From positions 1 through 7,287 of the forward strand of contig USCW01000076.1 of NCBI GenBank assembly GCA_900553315.1: a DNA stretch of 7,287 bases. Direction: 5' to 3'. This DNA is from an uncultured Eubacteriales bacterium (GTDB lineage: Bacteria > Bacillota > Clostridia > Christensenellales > Aristaeellaceae). Below are positions 1 through 6,506 of this stretch, in pieces. Positions within the stretch are counted from its first letter, which is position 1. Each line of letters opens with the position of its first letter. The notes under the pieces are model-generated. The model did no database searches. It had not been told where the DNA came from and saw only the letters and a list, made by a program, of their open reading frames with translations. Both the position numbers and the translations under genes were made by a program.

Positions 1-39
1 AGGGAGGGGGCTTCTCTACAGAGAAGCCCCCTCCCTCGC
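1..39. repeat. GC-rich hairpin repeat, copy 1 (cut by window edge)
   Basis: A perfect inverted repeat: bases 1-16 pair with 21-36 around a 4-base centre (the outer two of which can also pair). Bases 37-39 (CGC) would extend the stem with bases lying before the window. It begins 7 bases beyond the stop codon of the minus-strand MATE gene. Read on that strand, a TTTT run comes just before the stem. A near-identical element lies at 7234-7275. It may act as a transcription terminator or 3'-end RNA stabiliser for the MATE gene, but the bases that would show a T-run after the stem are outside the window. A dispersed REP-like palindrome is an equally good reading. Confidence 0.75.
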
Positions 40-46
40 AAAACCC

Positions 47-1444
47 TTACGCCCTCACTTCTTCCGGGAACCCGGCTTTTTTGATGCAGCGCTTCAGCCA
101 GTTGCCGCGGAGGTAGTAGACGACGAAGAGCAGGGACGTGATCGTCCATGTGATGGGATAGCTGAGGAGCATGAAGTCAATGTCGTTATGACTCGGCGTG
201 ACAAACTTCACCCAAACGACGCGCAGTAGACATATGCCGCAGAGCGTGAACAGCGTCGGTACGACCGAATCTCCCGCGCCGCGTACCGCACCGGACAGTA
301 CCTCCACACAAATGTAGGTCATGTACGTGGGCACCAGCAGCTTCAGGATAATCATGCCCTGACGAATGACCTCCTCGTCATTGGAAAAGAGACGATAGAG
401 ATTCTCGCCGAAATTCAATAACAAAATGCTGATCGTGGCGGTAGCCAGCGCCGTCATACCCATACAGACGCGCACACTCTTCCGCACCCGGTCGTATCGC
501 TGCGCGCCGAAGTTCTGCCCCGCAAAGGTCGTCACGGAAATGCCGAAGGCGCTTACCGTCATCCAGAAAAGACCGTCCAGCTTGCCATAGGCCGTCCATG
601 CCGCCAAAACATCCGTACCGAAGCTGTTCACGCTGGACTGAATAATCACGTTGGACAGAGAATACATCACCGACTGCAAGCCCGCCGGGAGGCCAATGTG
701 AATGATCTGCCCCAGCAAATCCATGTGAAAGCGGATTTTGCGCAGAAACAGCTTGTAGGAAAGATCGGAGCGCATCAGCGTCAGCGCCACAAGCACCGCG
801 CTGATGGCCTGGGACAGAATCGTCGCCAGCGCCGCACCGGCCACGCCCATGTGCAGATACAGCACAAATACCACGTCCAGCACGATGTTCGTCAGACAGG
901 CGGCGATCAGGAAATACAGCGGTCGACGGGAATCGCCCACCGCGCGAAGCACACCGGAACCAATGTTGTAGATCAGGTTCGGGATCATGCCCGCGAAGTA
1001 AATGCGCATGTAGGTCAGGGCATAGTCCATCACGTCCTCGGGTGTGCCCATCATGCGCAAGAGCATGGGCGACAGCACAATGCCCACCACCGTCAGCAGC
1101 ACACCGCACCCAAGAGCCATCGCCGCCGCCGTGTGAACCGCCTTGCTCACGTCCTCGTCCCGATGTCCGCCGTAGAACTGGGAAATAATGACCGTCGCGC
1201 CGGATGCTAAGCCCACAAAGAAGCCTACCAGCAGGTTGATCAGGTTGCCCGTCGCGCCGCCTACCGCCGCGAGCGCTTCCTTGCCCACAAACCGACCCAC
1301 GATCATCGCGTCAGCCGTGTTGTACAGCTGCTGGAAAAAGGTTCCCAATAAAATAGGAAAGAAGAACGCCAGCAGTTGCTTCCAAATAACGCCCTCGGTA
1401 ATGCTGGTCTCGCGCTCCAGATTGGAACGGTGCCTGGTGAACAT
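47..1444 (-). CDS. MATE family efflux transporter
   Basis: Encodes a complete 465-residue integral membrane protein of the multidrug and toxic compound extrusion family, which exports cationic drugs or metabolites using a Na+ or H+ gradient. The length is typical and the hydrophobic profile fits 12 helices in two MatE halves (roughly residues 20-190 and 245-420). Family marks include the first-helix stretch LYNTADAMIVGRFVG with an acidic residue (D45) at the usual cation-coupling position, followed by ALAAVGG, and the mid-protein stretch NIVLDVVF...GVAGAALAT. The ATG at 1442-1444 is preceded on the minus strand by AAAGGAG (1456-1462) at a spacing of 11. It is transcribed alone, divergently from nrdR, and ends just before the hairpin at 1-39. 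Substrate and coupling ion cannot be told from sequence; the family assignment is firm. Confidence 0.95.
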   Translation of the reverse strand: MFTRHRSNLERETSITEGVIWKQLLAFFFPILLGTFFQQLYNTADAMIVGRFVGKEALAAVGGATGNLINLLVGFFVGLASGATVIISQFYGGHRDEDVSKAVHTAAAMALGCGVLLTVVGIVLSPMLLRMMGTPEDVMDYALTYMRIYFAGMIPNLIYNIGSGVLRAVGDSRRPLYFLIAACLTNIVLDVVFVLYLHMGVAGAALATILSQAISAVLVALTLMRSDLSYKLFLRKIRFHMDLLGQIIHIGLPAGLQSVMYSLSNVIIQSSVNSFGTDVLAAWTAYGKLDGLFWMTVSAFGISVTTFAGQNFGAQRYDRVRKSVRVCMGMTALATATISILLLNFGENLYRLFSNDEEVIRQGMIILKLLVPTYMTYICVEVLSGAVRGAGDSVVPTLFTLCGICLLRVVWVKFVTPSHNDIDFMLLSYPITWTITSLLFVVYYLRGNWLKRCIKKAGFPEEVRA

Positions 1445-1484
1445 GTGCTTCCCTGCTCCTTTAGTCTCTCATACTTCATGGATG

Positions 1485-1513
1485 TATATAACACACCCTT
1501 CTTCCTTTGTCCA
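1485..1513 (-). promoter_or_regulatory. Putative sigma-A promoter for the MATE gene
   Basis: Read on the minus strand, a -35 box TGGACA (1513-1508) is followed after 17 bases by TATATA (1490-1485). The -35 box matches consensus at five of six positions and the -10 box at four. Initiation would fall near 1478, giving a leader of about 33 bases before the MATE start codon, which contains its ribosome site. This is assigned by eye only. Confidence 0.5.
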
Positions 1514-1518
1514 TAGGC

Positions 1519-1557
1519 TGCCGGAAAAATCCTGCCGTACCGCATGGCTTTCCGGCA
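1519..1557. promoter_or_regulatory. 9-bp inverted repeat between the divergent promoters
   Basis: TGCCGGAAA (1519-1527) and its exact reverse complement TTTCCGGCA (1549-1557) are separated by 21 bases. The element lies between the -35 boxes of the MATE promoter (1508-1513) and the nrdR promoter (1584-1589), where a regulator could affect either gene. It could be a split operator with half-sites about 30 bases (near three helical turns) apart, or a fortuitous repeat. No regulator gene lies nearby apart from nrdR, and the motif does not resemble an NrdR box. Confidence 0.4.
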
Positions 1558-1583
1558 AATTCTTACCTTCGGTCATTTTTTCC

Positions 1584-1612
1584 TTTACTCAGCTTCCAAA
1601 AAAAGTTATAAT
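1584..1612 (+). promoter_or_regulatory. Putative sigma-A promoter for nrdR
   Basis: TTTACT (1584-1589), four of six matches to the -35 consensus, is followed by a 17-base spacer and a perfect TATAAT (1607-1612). The spacer contains a run of seven A. Initiation near 1619 gives a leader of about 45 bases before the nrdR start at 1664. The perfect -10 box and ideal spacing make this one of the clearer promoters in the window. Confidence 0.65.
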
Positions 1613-1663
1613 ACAACCGAAACATAAGCTCTATTGCATTGGAAGAGAAAGGCGGCGCGCATC

Positions 1664-2146
1664 ATGAGATGTCAGTATTGCAACTGTCTGGAAAGCAAGG
1701 TCATCGATTCCCGACCCACGGAGGAAGGCAACAGCATCCGCCGCCGCCGTGAATGCACCCGATGCGGCCGCCGATTTACGACGTATGAAAAGATCGAGTT
1801 GGTGCCTCTGCTGGTGGTGAAGCGCGACAACCGCCGGGAGCCCTTTGACGCAGCGAAGATCAAAAGCGGCGTGATCCATGCCTGTGAAAAGCTGCCCGTG
1901 TCCATGCAGCAGATCGACAGCATTGTGAGCCGCATCGAGCAGACCGTCTATAACACCATGGAGGGCGAGATCAGCTCCCAGCGCATCGGCGACATGGTCA
2001 TGGCCGAATTGAAGCAGCTCAACGATGTGGCCTACGTCCGCTTTGCCGCCGTGTACCGCAAATTTACCGATCTGGGCAGCTTCATGGAGGAACTCACCCA
2101 TTTGATCAACGAGAACAAAACAAAGTCCGATAATCCGAACAATTAA
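1664..2146 (+). CDS. nrdR: Transcriptional repressor NrdR
   Basis: Encodes NrdR (160 residues), the nucleotide-sensing repressor of ribonucleotide reductase genes; it binds ATP or dATP through an ATP-cone and represses at paired NrdR boxes. The N-terminal zinc ribbon is intact: C3 and C6, then C31 and C34, separated by KVIDSRP and the basic RRRREC stretch that contacts DNA, followed by RRFTTYE. The ATP-cone covers about residues 46-138 (VVKRDNRREPFDAAKI through VAYVRFAAVYRKF). The start at MRCQYC is chosen because NrdR proteins begin two residues before the first zinc cysteine. A TTG 30 bases upstream is in frame but has no ribosome site and would add residues unlike the family. AAAGG (1648-1652) precedes the ATG at a spacing of 11. 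No reductase gene lies in the window, so its targets are elsewhere. No convincing terminator follows. Confidence 0.96.
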   Translation: MRCQYCNCLESKVIDSRPTEEGNSIRRRRECTRCGRRFTTYEKIELVPLLVVKRDNRREPFDAAKIKSGVIHACEKLPVSMQQIDSIVSRIEQTVYNTMEGEISSQRIGDMVMAELKQLNDVAYVRFAAVYRKFTDLGSFMEELTHLINENKTKSDNPNN

Positions 2147-2218
2147 GCTTTCTTTTCGAAAATCGACCGTCATGGCAAAAAAGCGTTCCATATTCTCCAT
2201 GGCGTGCATATTCATGCA

Positions 2219-2278
2219 ACAAAAAACAAAAAAGAAACAGGAAAAACCCTTTACGCGTAAGGGGTTGCTGTGTATAAT
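2219..2278 (+). promoter_or_regulatory. Putative strong promoter of the liv operon with A-rich upstream tract
   Basis: TTTACG (2250-2255), a 17-base spacer and a perfect TATAAT (2273-2278) form a sigma-A-like promoter. Immediately upstream, 2219-2246 is almost all A, with short A-runs, resembling an UP element that would contact the RNA polymerase alpha subunits. Initiation near 2285 leaves a leader of about 66 bases. The very start of this leader could fold through AACAAGA (2283-2289) and TCTTGTT (2308-2314), a weak 7-bp stem. Strong initiation would suit an abundant binding protein. Confidence 0.65.
2245..2266. promoter_or_regulatory. 22-bp near-palindrome over the livK -35 box (candidate operator)
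   Basis: AACCCTTTACG (2245-2255) and CGTAAGGGGTT (2256-2266) are reverse complements except at one pair, with a perfect 10-bp core TTACGCGTAA. The left half covers the -35 box exactly and the right half fills the promoter spacer, so a bound dimer would block RNA polymerase. A central CG in a symmetric site is seen among LacI-type operators, but no family can be assigned from this alone. Read on the minus strand the palindrome is followed by a T-rich tract, so an antisense terminator is an alternative, though no minus-strand gene would use it. Confidence 0.5.
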
Positions 2279-2335
2279 ACGCAACAAGAAAGCAAGGGAT
2301 TCACTTCTCTTGTTTTCATTATTACCCAATTTGCC

Positions 2336-2343
2336 AAAGGAGG
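2336..2343 (+). promoter_or_regulatory. Ribosome binding site of livK
   Basis: AAAGGAGG is a near-perfect Shine-Dalgarno sequence 8 bases before the ATG at 2352. It fixes that ATG as the start, ahead of an in-frame upstream ATG at 2172 that lies before the promoter and would add a Lys/Gln-rich segment in front of the signal peptide. Confidence 0.85.
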
Positions 2344-2351
2344 AAACATTC

Positions 2352-3479
2352 ATGAAGAAATTCCTTGCTGCCGTGTTGGCCATGGCAATGGCGCTGAGCC
2401 TCGTTTCGTTCGCCTCTGCCGAAGAGACCTACACCATCGGCCTGATCGGCCCCCTGACTGGCGCTGCCGCCGTTTACGGCCAGGCTGTGCTGCATGGCGC
2501 TGAAATTGCGGTTGAAGAAATCAATGCTCAGGGCGGCGCGCAGATCACTCTGCTGTCTCAGGACGACGAGCATGACGCCGAAAAGTCCGTCAACGCTTAT
2601 AACAACGTGCTGGACGGCGGTGCACAGTTCATTCTGGGCGCCGTGACCACCTCTCCCTGCATCGAGGTTGCCGCGCATGCCTATGTGGATCGTGTGTTCA
2701 TGCTGACCCCCTCCGCGTCCTCTACCGACGTGACGGCCAACAAGGACAACATGTATCAGGTGTGCTTCACCGACCCCGCGCAGGGCGTCGCTTCCGCGCA
2801 GCTGATTGCCGATAAGAAGCTGGGCACCAAGATTGGCATCATCTACAACAGCAGCGACGCGTACTCCACCGGCATTTTCAATGCCTTCAAGACCAAGGCT
2901 GAGGAGCTGGGTCTGGAGATCGTTGCGGCTGAGGCCTTTGCCTCCGATGACAATGCCGACTTCTCCGTGCAGCTGTCCGCCTGCAAAAACGGCGGGGCTG
3001 ACCTGGTGTTCATGCCCATCTACTATACTCCCGCTTCCCTGCTCCTGAAGCAGGCCAAGGACATGGGCTATGCGCCCACCTTCTTCGGTGTGGACGGTAT
3101 GGACGGCATCCTGACCATGGAGGGCTTCGACACCTCGCTGGCTGAGGGCCTGATGCTGCTGGCTCCCTTCTCTGCTTTCGGCACAGATGAAAAGACCATG
3201 AGCTTCGTTGCCAAGTATCAGGAGAAGTACGGCGAGACCCCCAACCAGTTCGCCGCGGATGCTTATGACGGCATCTATGCCCTGTACAACGCTGCGGTTG
3301 CTGCCGGCATCACCACCGACACCTCCGCTGAGGACGCCTGCGACAAGATGATCGAGCAGTTCCAGACCCTGACGGTGGACGGCCTGACCGGTGTTTCCAC
3401 CTGGTCTGCCAGCGGCGAAGTCAGCAAAGAGCCGAAGGTATACATTATTAAGAATGGCGCTTACGAGTTGATGGACTAA
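2352..3479 (+). CDS. livK: Branched-chain amino acid ABC transporter, substrate-binding protein
   Basis: Encodes a 375-residue type I periplasmic-binding-fold protein (Peripla_BP_6, LivJ/LivK group) that captures leucine, isoleucine, valine or similar amino acids outside the membrane and hands them to LivHM. The N-terminus is a Sec signal peptide: Lys2-Lys3, a hydrophobic core and a likely cut after A23 (ASA before EET). The mature protein opens with the family pattern IGLIGPLTG...YG, then HGAEIAVEEINAQGG. GAVTTSP (96-102) and TPSASS (119-124) match ligand-pocket segments of the family; FFGVDGMDG and AADAYDGIYAL mark the second lobe. Unlike most Gram-positive binding proteins it has no cysteine at or near the cleavage site; the first Cys is at 103. 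It heads the liv operon and is followed by a terminator at 3493-3536. The exact ligand cannot be read from sequence; other small polar or aliphatic amino acids or amides are possible. Confidence 0.93.
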   Translation: MKKFLAAVLAMAMALSLVSFASAEETYTIGLIGPLTGAAAVYGQAVLHGAEIAVEEINAQGGAQITLLSQDDEHDAEKSVNAYNNVLDGGAQFILGAVTTSPCIEVAAHAYVDRVFMLTPSASSTDVTANKDNMYQVCFTDPAQGVASAQLIADKKLGTKIGIIYNSSDAYSTGIFNAFKTKAEELGLEIVAAEAFASDDNADFSVQLSACKNGGADLVFMPIYYTPASLLLKQAKDMGYAPTFFGVDGMDGILTMEGFDTSLAEGLMLLAPFSAFGTDEKTMSFVAKYQEKYGETPNQFAADAYDGIYALYNAAVAAGITTDTSAEDACDKMIEQFQTLTVDGLTGVSTWSASGEVSKEPKVYIIKNGAYELMD

Positions 3480-3492
3480 ATGAATGGACAAA

Positions 3493-3536
3493 GGCCGCCC
3501 GACTTCTGCTTAGGCGGAGATTGGGCGGCTTTTGTT
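3493..3536 (+). terminator. Intrinsic terminator/attenuator between livK and livH
   Basis: GCCGCCC (3494-3500) pairs with GGGCGGC (3523-3529), and the flanking AAG/TTT can lengthen the stem. The 22-base loop can form some internal pairs. TTTTGTT follows directly. The hairpin starts 14 bases after the livK stop codon. With the rest of the operon downstream and no clear second promoter, it probably terminates only part of the transcripts, leaving livK mRNA in excess. Confidence 0.75.
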
Positions 3537-3566
3537 GTCATTGTCAAAGAAACGTGAGCGCAGTGC

Positions 3567-3621
3567 AAGGTAATCAACATCAGTCAAGCGCACGTGACGG
3601 CTGATTGATGCTGGTTACCTT
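3567..3621 (+). repeat. Long stem-loop in the livK-livH gap (20-base arms)
   Basis: The arms 3567-3586 and 3602-3621 are reverse complements at 17 of 20 positions around a 15-base loop. In RNA two of the three differences become G-U pairs, leaving a single A-C mismatch, so a long stable stem is expected. The loop contains CACGTG. No T-run follows, so it is not a classical terminator. It may protect livK mRNA from 3' decay after processing, form part of a leader controlling livH, or be a palindromic repeat. The right arm also holds TTGATG (3605-3610), which with TATTTT (3629-3634) makes only a weak promoter candidate. Confidence 0.6.
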
Positions 3622-3635
3622 CTACGTGTATTTTC

Positions 3636-3657
3636 CGGAGGTGCTTTCGCACGTCCG
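3636..3657 (+). other. Short hairpin upstream of livH
   Basis: CGGAGGTGC (3636-3644) pairs with GCACGTCCG (3649-3657) except for one G-G position, around a TTTC loop. It lies about 45 bases before the livH start and between the longer stem-loop and the livH ribosome site. It could be part of a structured livH leader, but it may also be incidental. Confidence 0.35.
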
Positions 3658-3701
3658 TGAGGATAGGGGCCAAAGAAAAAACAAGGGAGAGGTTGTGGAG
3701 T

Positions 3702-4586
3702 ATGATTTCGCTGCTTTCTTATCTGTGCAACGGTATCAGCCTGGGCAGCGTCTACGCCATCATCGCGTTGGGGTACACCATGGTGTACGGCATTGCGAAG
3801 ATGCTGAACTTTGCCCATGGCGACGTCATCATGATCGGCGCTTACGTCACCTTTTGCTGCATGAATTACGTGGGACTTCCTCCCCTTGTAGCGGTACTGG
3901 CCGCTGTCGTCGTCTGCACCCTGCTGGGCGTTATTATCGAGCGGCTGGCCTATAAGCCGCTGCGTCAGGCCTCCTCGCTGGCAGTGCTGATCACCGCCAT
4001 CGGCATGAGCTATCTGCTGCAGAACACGGCGCTCCTTTTGTGGAGCCCCAACCCCAAGAGCTTTCCCACCGTGGTCAATCTGGGCGTGGTTTCCCTGTTT
4101 GACGGTCAGCTGCAGATCAGCGGCAACACCATCCTGACGGTGGCGGTCAGCGTTGTCATCATGGCAGGCCTGACGCTGTTCACCAGCAAGACCAAGATGG
4201 GCAAGGCCATGCGCGGCGTGGCGGAGGACAAGGGCGCAGCGGAGCTCATGGGCATCAATGTGAACGCCACGATTTCTATTACCTTCGCCATCGGCTCGGC
4301 GCTGGCAGCCATCGCGGGCGTGCTGCTCTGCTCCGCCTATCCGACTCTGATGCCCACCACCGGCTCCATGCCCGGCATCAAGGCCTTCACCGCCGCCGTG
4401 TTCGGCGGTATCGGTTCCATTCCCGGCGCTATGATTGGCGGTATCCTGCTGGGCATCATCGAGATTCTCGGCAAGGCCTATGTCTCCACGGAGCTGGGCG
4501 ACGCAATCGTTTTCGCGGTGCTGATTGTGGTGCTGCTGGTGAAGCCGCAGGGTCTGCTGGGCAAGCCTATGCGTGAGAAAGTGTGA
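3702..4586 (+). CDS. livH: Branched-chain amino acid ABC transporter, permease LivH
   Basis: Encodes a 294-residue inner membrane permease (BPD_transp_2 family) that pairs with LivM to form the translocation path. The length matches LivH and the hydrophobic profile fits about eight helices. Recognisable marks are GSVYAIIALGYTMVYGI near the N-terminus, LNFAHGDV at 35-42 (family form INFAHG), and the cytoplasmic coupling loop KAMRGVAEDKGAAELMG (about 168-184), followed by FGGIGSIPGAMIGG. The ATG at 3702 is chosen because AAGGGAGAGG (3683-3692) lies 9 bases before it and the protein then begins like its relatives. An in-frame GTG at 3657 sits inside a hairpin and would add a charged, non-family segment. 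It is separated from livK by a terminator and structured leader, and followed 10 bases later by livM. Confidence 0.95.
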   Translation: MISLLSYLCNGISLGSVYAIIALGYTMVYGIAKMLNFAHGDVIMIGAYVTFCCMNYVGLPPLVAVLAAVVVCTLLGVIIERLAYKPLRQASSLAVLITAIGMSYLLQNTALLLWSPNPKSFPTVVNLGVVSLFDGQLQISGNTILTVAVSVVIMAGLTLFTSKTKMGKAMRGVAEDKGAAELMGINVNATISITFAIGSALAAIAGVLLCSAYPTLMPTTGSMPGIKAFTAAVFGGIGSIPGAMIGGILLGIIEILGKAYVSTELGDAIVFAVLIVVLLVKPQGLLGKPMREKV

Positions 4587-4596
4587 GGTGGCGCAC

Positions 4597-5649
4597 ATGA
4601 AGAAAACAAAAAAGACGCTGGTGAGCAATCTCATCACCTACGGTATCGTGATTGCCGCCTTCGTGGTTTGTCAAATTTTGATTCAAAACGGACAGATGAC
4701 CCGTTCCTTCAAGGGTCAGCTTGTGCCCATCTGTGTGTATGTGGTCATGGCTGTCTCCCTGAATCTGACGGTCGGCATCTCCGGCGAGCTGAGTCTGGGT
4801 CACGCGGGCTTCATGAGCGTCGGCGCGTTTACAGGCGCGATCGTTTCCACATGGATGCTGGCGGCGTTCCAGCTTGAGAATACCACCATCCGGCTGATCA
4901 TCTCCATGCTGTGCGGCGGCGTGACGGCAGGCATCGCGGGCGTGCTGATTGGTATTCCCGTGCTGCGGCTTCGCGGCGACTATCTGGCCATTGTTACGCT
5001 GGCCTTTGGTGAGATTATCCGCAACGTGCTGAACTGCCTCTATGTCTCGCTGGACGGCGGCGCGATGCACATCGGCTTCCTGAATCCCAACATTCCTGGC
5101 ACGCTGATCGTTAACGGCCCCATCGGTGCAACGGGCATTGCAAAGATTTCCACCTTCGCCATGGGCTTCGCGCTGATTCTCTTTACCCTGTTCGTGGTGC
5201 TGAATCTGGTCAACAGCCGTGCGGGCCGCGCCATTATGGCTTGCCGCGATAACCGCATTGCGGCGGAGTCCGTGGGTATCCCGGTAACGAAGTATAAGAT
5301 GATGGCCTTCGTGGTGTCCGCCGTGTTGGCGGGCATGGCAGGTGCGTTGTTCGGCCTGAACTTCTCCACCGTCACGGCCAGCAAGTTCAAGTTTGATACG
5401 TCCATTCTGGTGCTGGTCTTTGTGGTACTGGGCGGTATCGGCAATATTCGCGGCTCGGTGATCGCTGCCACGGTGCTGACCGTGCTGCCGGAGCTGCTGC
5501 GCGCCTTCGCGGATTATCGTATGCTGGTGTACGCCATCGTGCTGATCCTCGTGATGCTGCTGACCAACAGCCCCATCCTTTCCAACCTGACGGCAAAGCT
5601 GTATCCTAAGTTCCACAAGCGTGCGAAGAAGGGAGGCGAGGCTGCATGA
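4597..5649 (+). CDS. livM: Branched-chain amino acid ABC transporter, permease LivM
   Basis: Encodes the 350-residue partner permease of LivH, placed in the cytoplasmic membrane. Family marks are GELSLGHAGF (63-72), the coupling loop GRAIMACRDNRIAAESVGI (210-228), then AFVVSAVLAGMAGALFG, and a late VFVVLGGIGNIRGS segment. The lysine-rich start MKKTKKT followed by a helix suits an N-terminus inside the cell. The ATG at 4597 is preferred, with GAGGTG (4585-4590) 6 bases before it. An in-frame GTG at 4573 would add eight residues and overlap livH by 14 bases; it is possible but has a weaker ribosome site. Its stop overlaps the livG start as ATGA, indicating coupled translation. Confidence 0.94.
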   Translation: MKKTKKTLVSNLITYGIVIAAFVVCQILIQNGQMTRSFKGQLVPICVYVVMAVSLNLTVGISGELSLGHAGFMSVGAFTGAIVSTWMLAAFQLENTTIRLIISMLCGGVTAGIAGVLIGIPVLRLRGDYLAIVTLAFGEIIRNVLNCLYVSLDGGAMHIGFLNPNIPGTLIVNGPIGATGIAKISTFAMGFALILFTLFVVLNLVNSRAGRAIMACRDNRIAAESVGIPVTKYKMMAFVVSAVLAGMAGALFGLNFSTVTASKFKFDTSILVLVFVVLGGIGNIRGSVIAATVLTVLPELLRAFADYRMLVYAIVLILVMLLTNSPILSNLTAKLYPKFHKRAKKGGEAA

Positions 5650-6506
5650 GTCCCACCAAGCGTATGCTGGATACCAAGATGGTGCCCGTTCCCAGCGAAG
5701 GCATTGTGCCTGAGCGCGACTTGGGCAAGCAGCCCGTACTGGAGGCCCGCCATTTGGGCATTGAGTTCGGCGGCTTGAAGGCCGTGGAGGATTTCAATCT
5801 GACCATCGGCAAGACGGAGATCGCTGGTCTGATCGGCCCCAACGGCGCGGGTAAGACCACCGTATTCAACCTGCTGACCAAGGTCTATCAGCCCACCACG
5901 GGCACCGTGCTGATCAACGGCAAGGACACCGCAGGCATGAATACCATTCAAGCCAATCGTCTCGGCATCGCGCGCACCTTCCAAAATATCCGCCTGTTCA
6001 ACAACATGACCGTGGAAGAGAACGTCCGTATCGGCCTGCACAATCAGGTCAAGTACGGCATGATGACCGGCATTTTCCGTCTGCCCAACTACTGGAAGCA
6101 GGAGAAGGCGCAGCACGAGAAGTCCCTTGACCTGCTGTCCATTTTCAACATGCAGGACATGGCCAATGTGAAGGCCGGTTCCCTCCCCTACGGTGCGCAG
6201 CGCCGGTTGGAGATCGTGCGTGCGCTGGCGACGAATCCCTCTCTGCTGCTGCTGGACGAACCTGCGGCTGGCATGAACCCCCACGAGACCGAAGAGCTGA
6301 TGCACAACATCATCAAAATCCGAGACGAGTTCCATATCGCCGTGATGCTCATTGAACACGACATGAACTTGGTCATGGGGATCTGCGAGGGTATCTGCGT
6401 GCTGAATTACGGCAAGGTAATTGCCAAGGGCACCGCTGCGGAAATTCAGCAGAACCCGGTCGTGATTGAGGCCTATCTGGGCAAGCAGAAGGAGGAAGCG
6501 AAATGA
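5646..6506 (+). CDS. livG: Branched-chain amino acid ABC transporter, ATPase LivG
   Basis: Encodes a 286-residue cytoplasmic ATPase that, with LivF, powers LivHM. All nucleotide-binding motifs are present: Walker A GPNGAGKTT (64-72), Q-loop RTFQN (Q113), the LivG-type signature SLPYGAQRRLEI (179-190), Walker B LLLLDEP (200-206), D-loop AAGMNP and switch histidine H238 in IEHDM. YG-QRRLEI in place of the common LSGGQ is normal for LivG. The start is the ATG overlapping the livM stop, with GGGAGG (5631-5636) 9 bases upstream. The first 28 or so residues, polar with several prolines, precede the usual LivG start (around VLEARHLGIEFGGLKAV) and are longer than in well-known relatives. The stop overlaps the livF start as ATGA. 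Confidence 0.96.
   Translation: MSPTKRMLDTKMVPVPSEGIVPERDLGKQPVLEARHLGIEFGGLKAVEDFNLTIGKTEIAGLIGPNGAGKTTVFNLLTKVYQPTTGTVLINGKDTAGMNTIQANRLGIARTFQNIRLFNNMTVEENVRIGLHNQVKYGMMTGIFRLPNYWKQEKAQHEKSLDLLSIFNMQDMANVKAGSLPYGAQRRLEIVRALATNPSLLLLDEPAAGMNPHETEELMHNIIKIRDEFHIAVMLIEHDMNLVMGICEGICVLNYGKVIAKGTAAEIQQNPVVIEAYLGKQKEEAK

Noticed and set aside
1483..1493. TGTATATAACA as a possible NrdR box near nrdR
   Set aside because: The half-site polarity and sequence do not fit the ACAC...GTGT NrdR box, and the AT-rich core is explained by the MATE -10 box.
2205..2218. TGCAT-ATTC-ATGCA inverted repeat upstream of livK
   Set aside because: Five-base arms are too short to stand out, and it lies well upstream of the promoter with no other support.
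3535..3546. Tandem TTGTCA hexamers as -35 boxes for a livH promoter
   Set aside because: No acceptable -10 box lies 16-18 bases downstream of either copy, and the first overlaps the T-rich end of the terminator.
3480..3557. 25-codon open frame starting at the base after the livK stop
   Set aside because: It has no ribosome site and runs straight through the terminator stem, so it is explained by the terminator.
2322..5616. Long open frames on the minus strand opposite livK, livH and livM
   Set aside because: Their translations are rich in His, Gln, Arg and Gly with no recognisable fold, which is the usual result of reading GC-biased codons backwards. The plus-strand genes there are unmistakable.
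3657..5649. Identity of the operon as a urea (urt) transporter
   Set aside because: The permease is of LivH size without the long N-terminal part of UrtB, the binding protein is shorter than UrtA, and the ATPase signatures match LivG and LivF.
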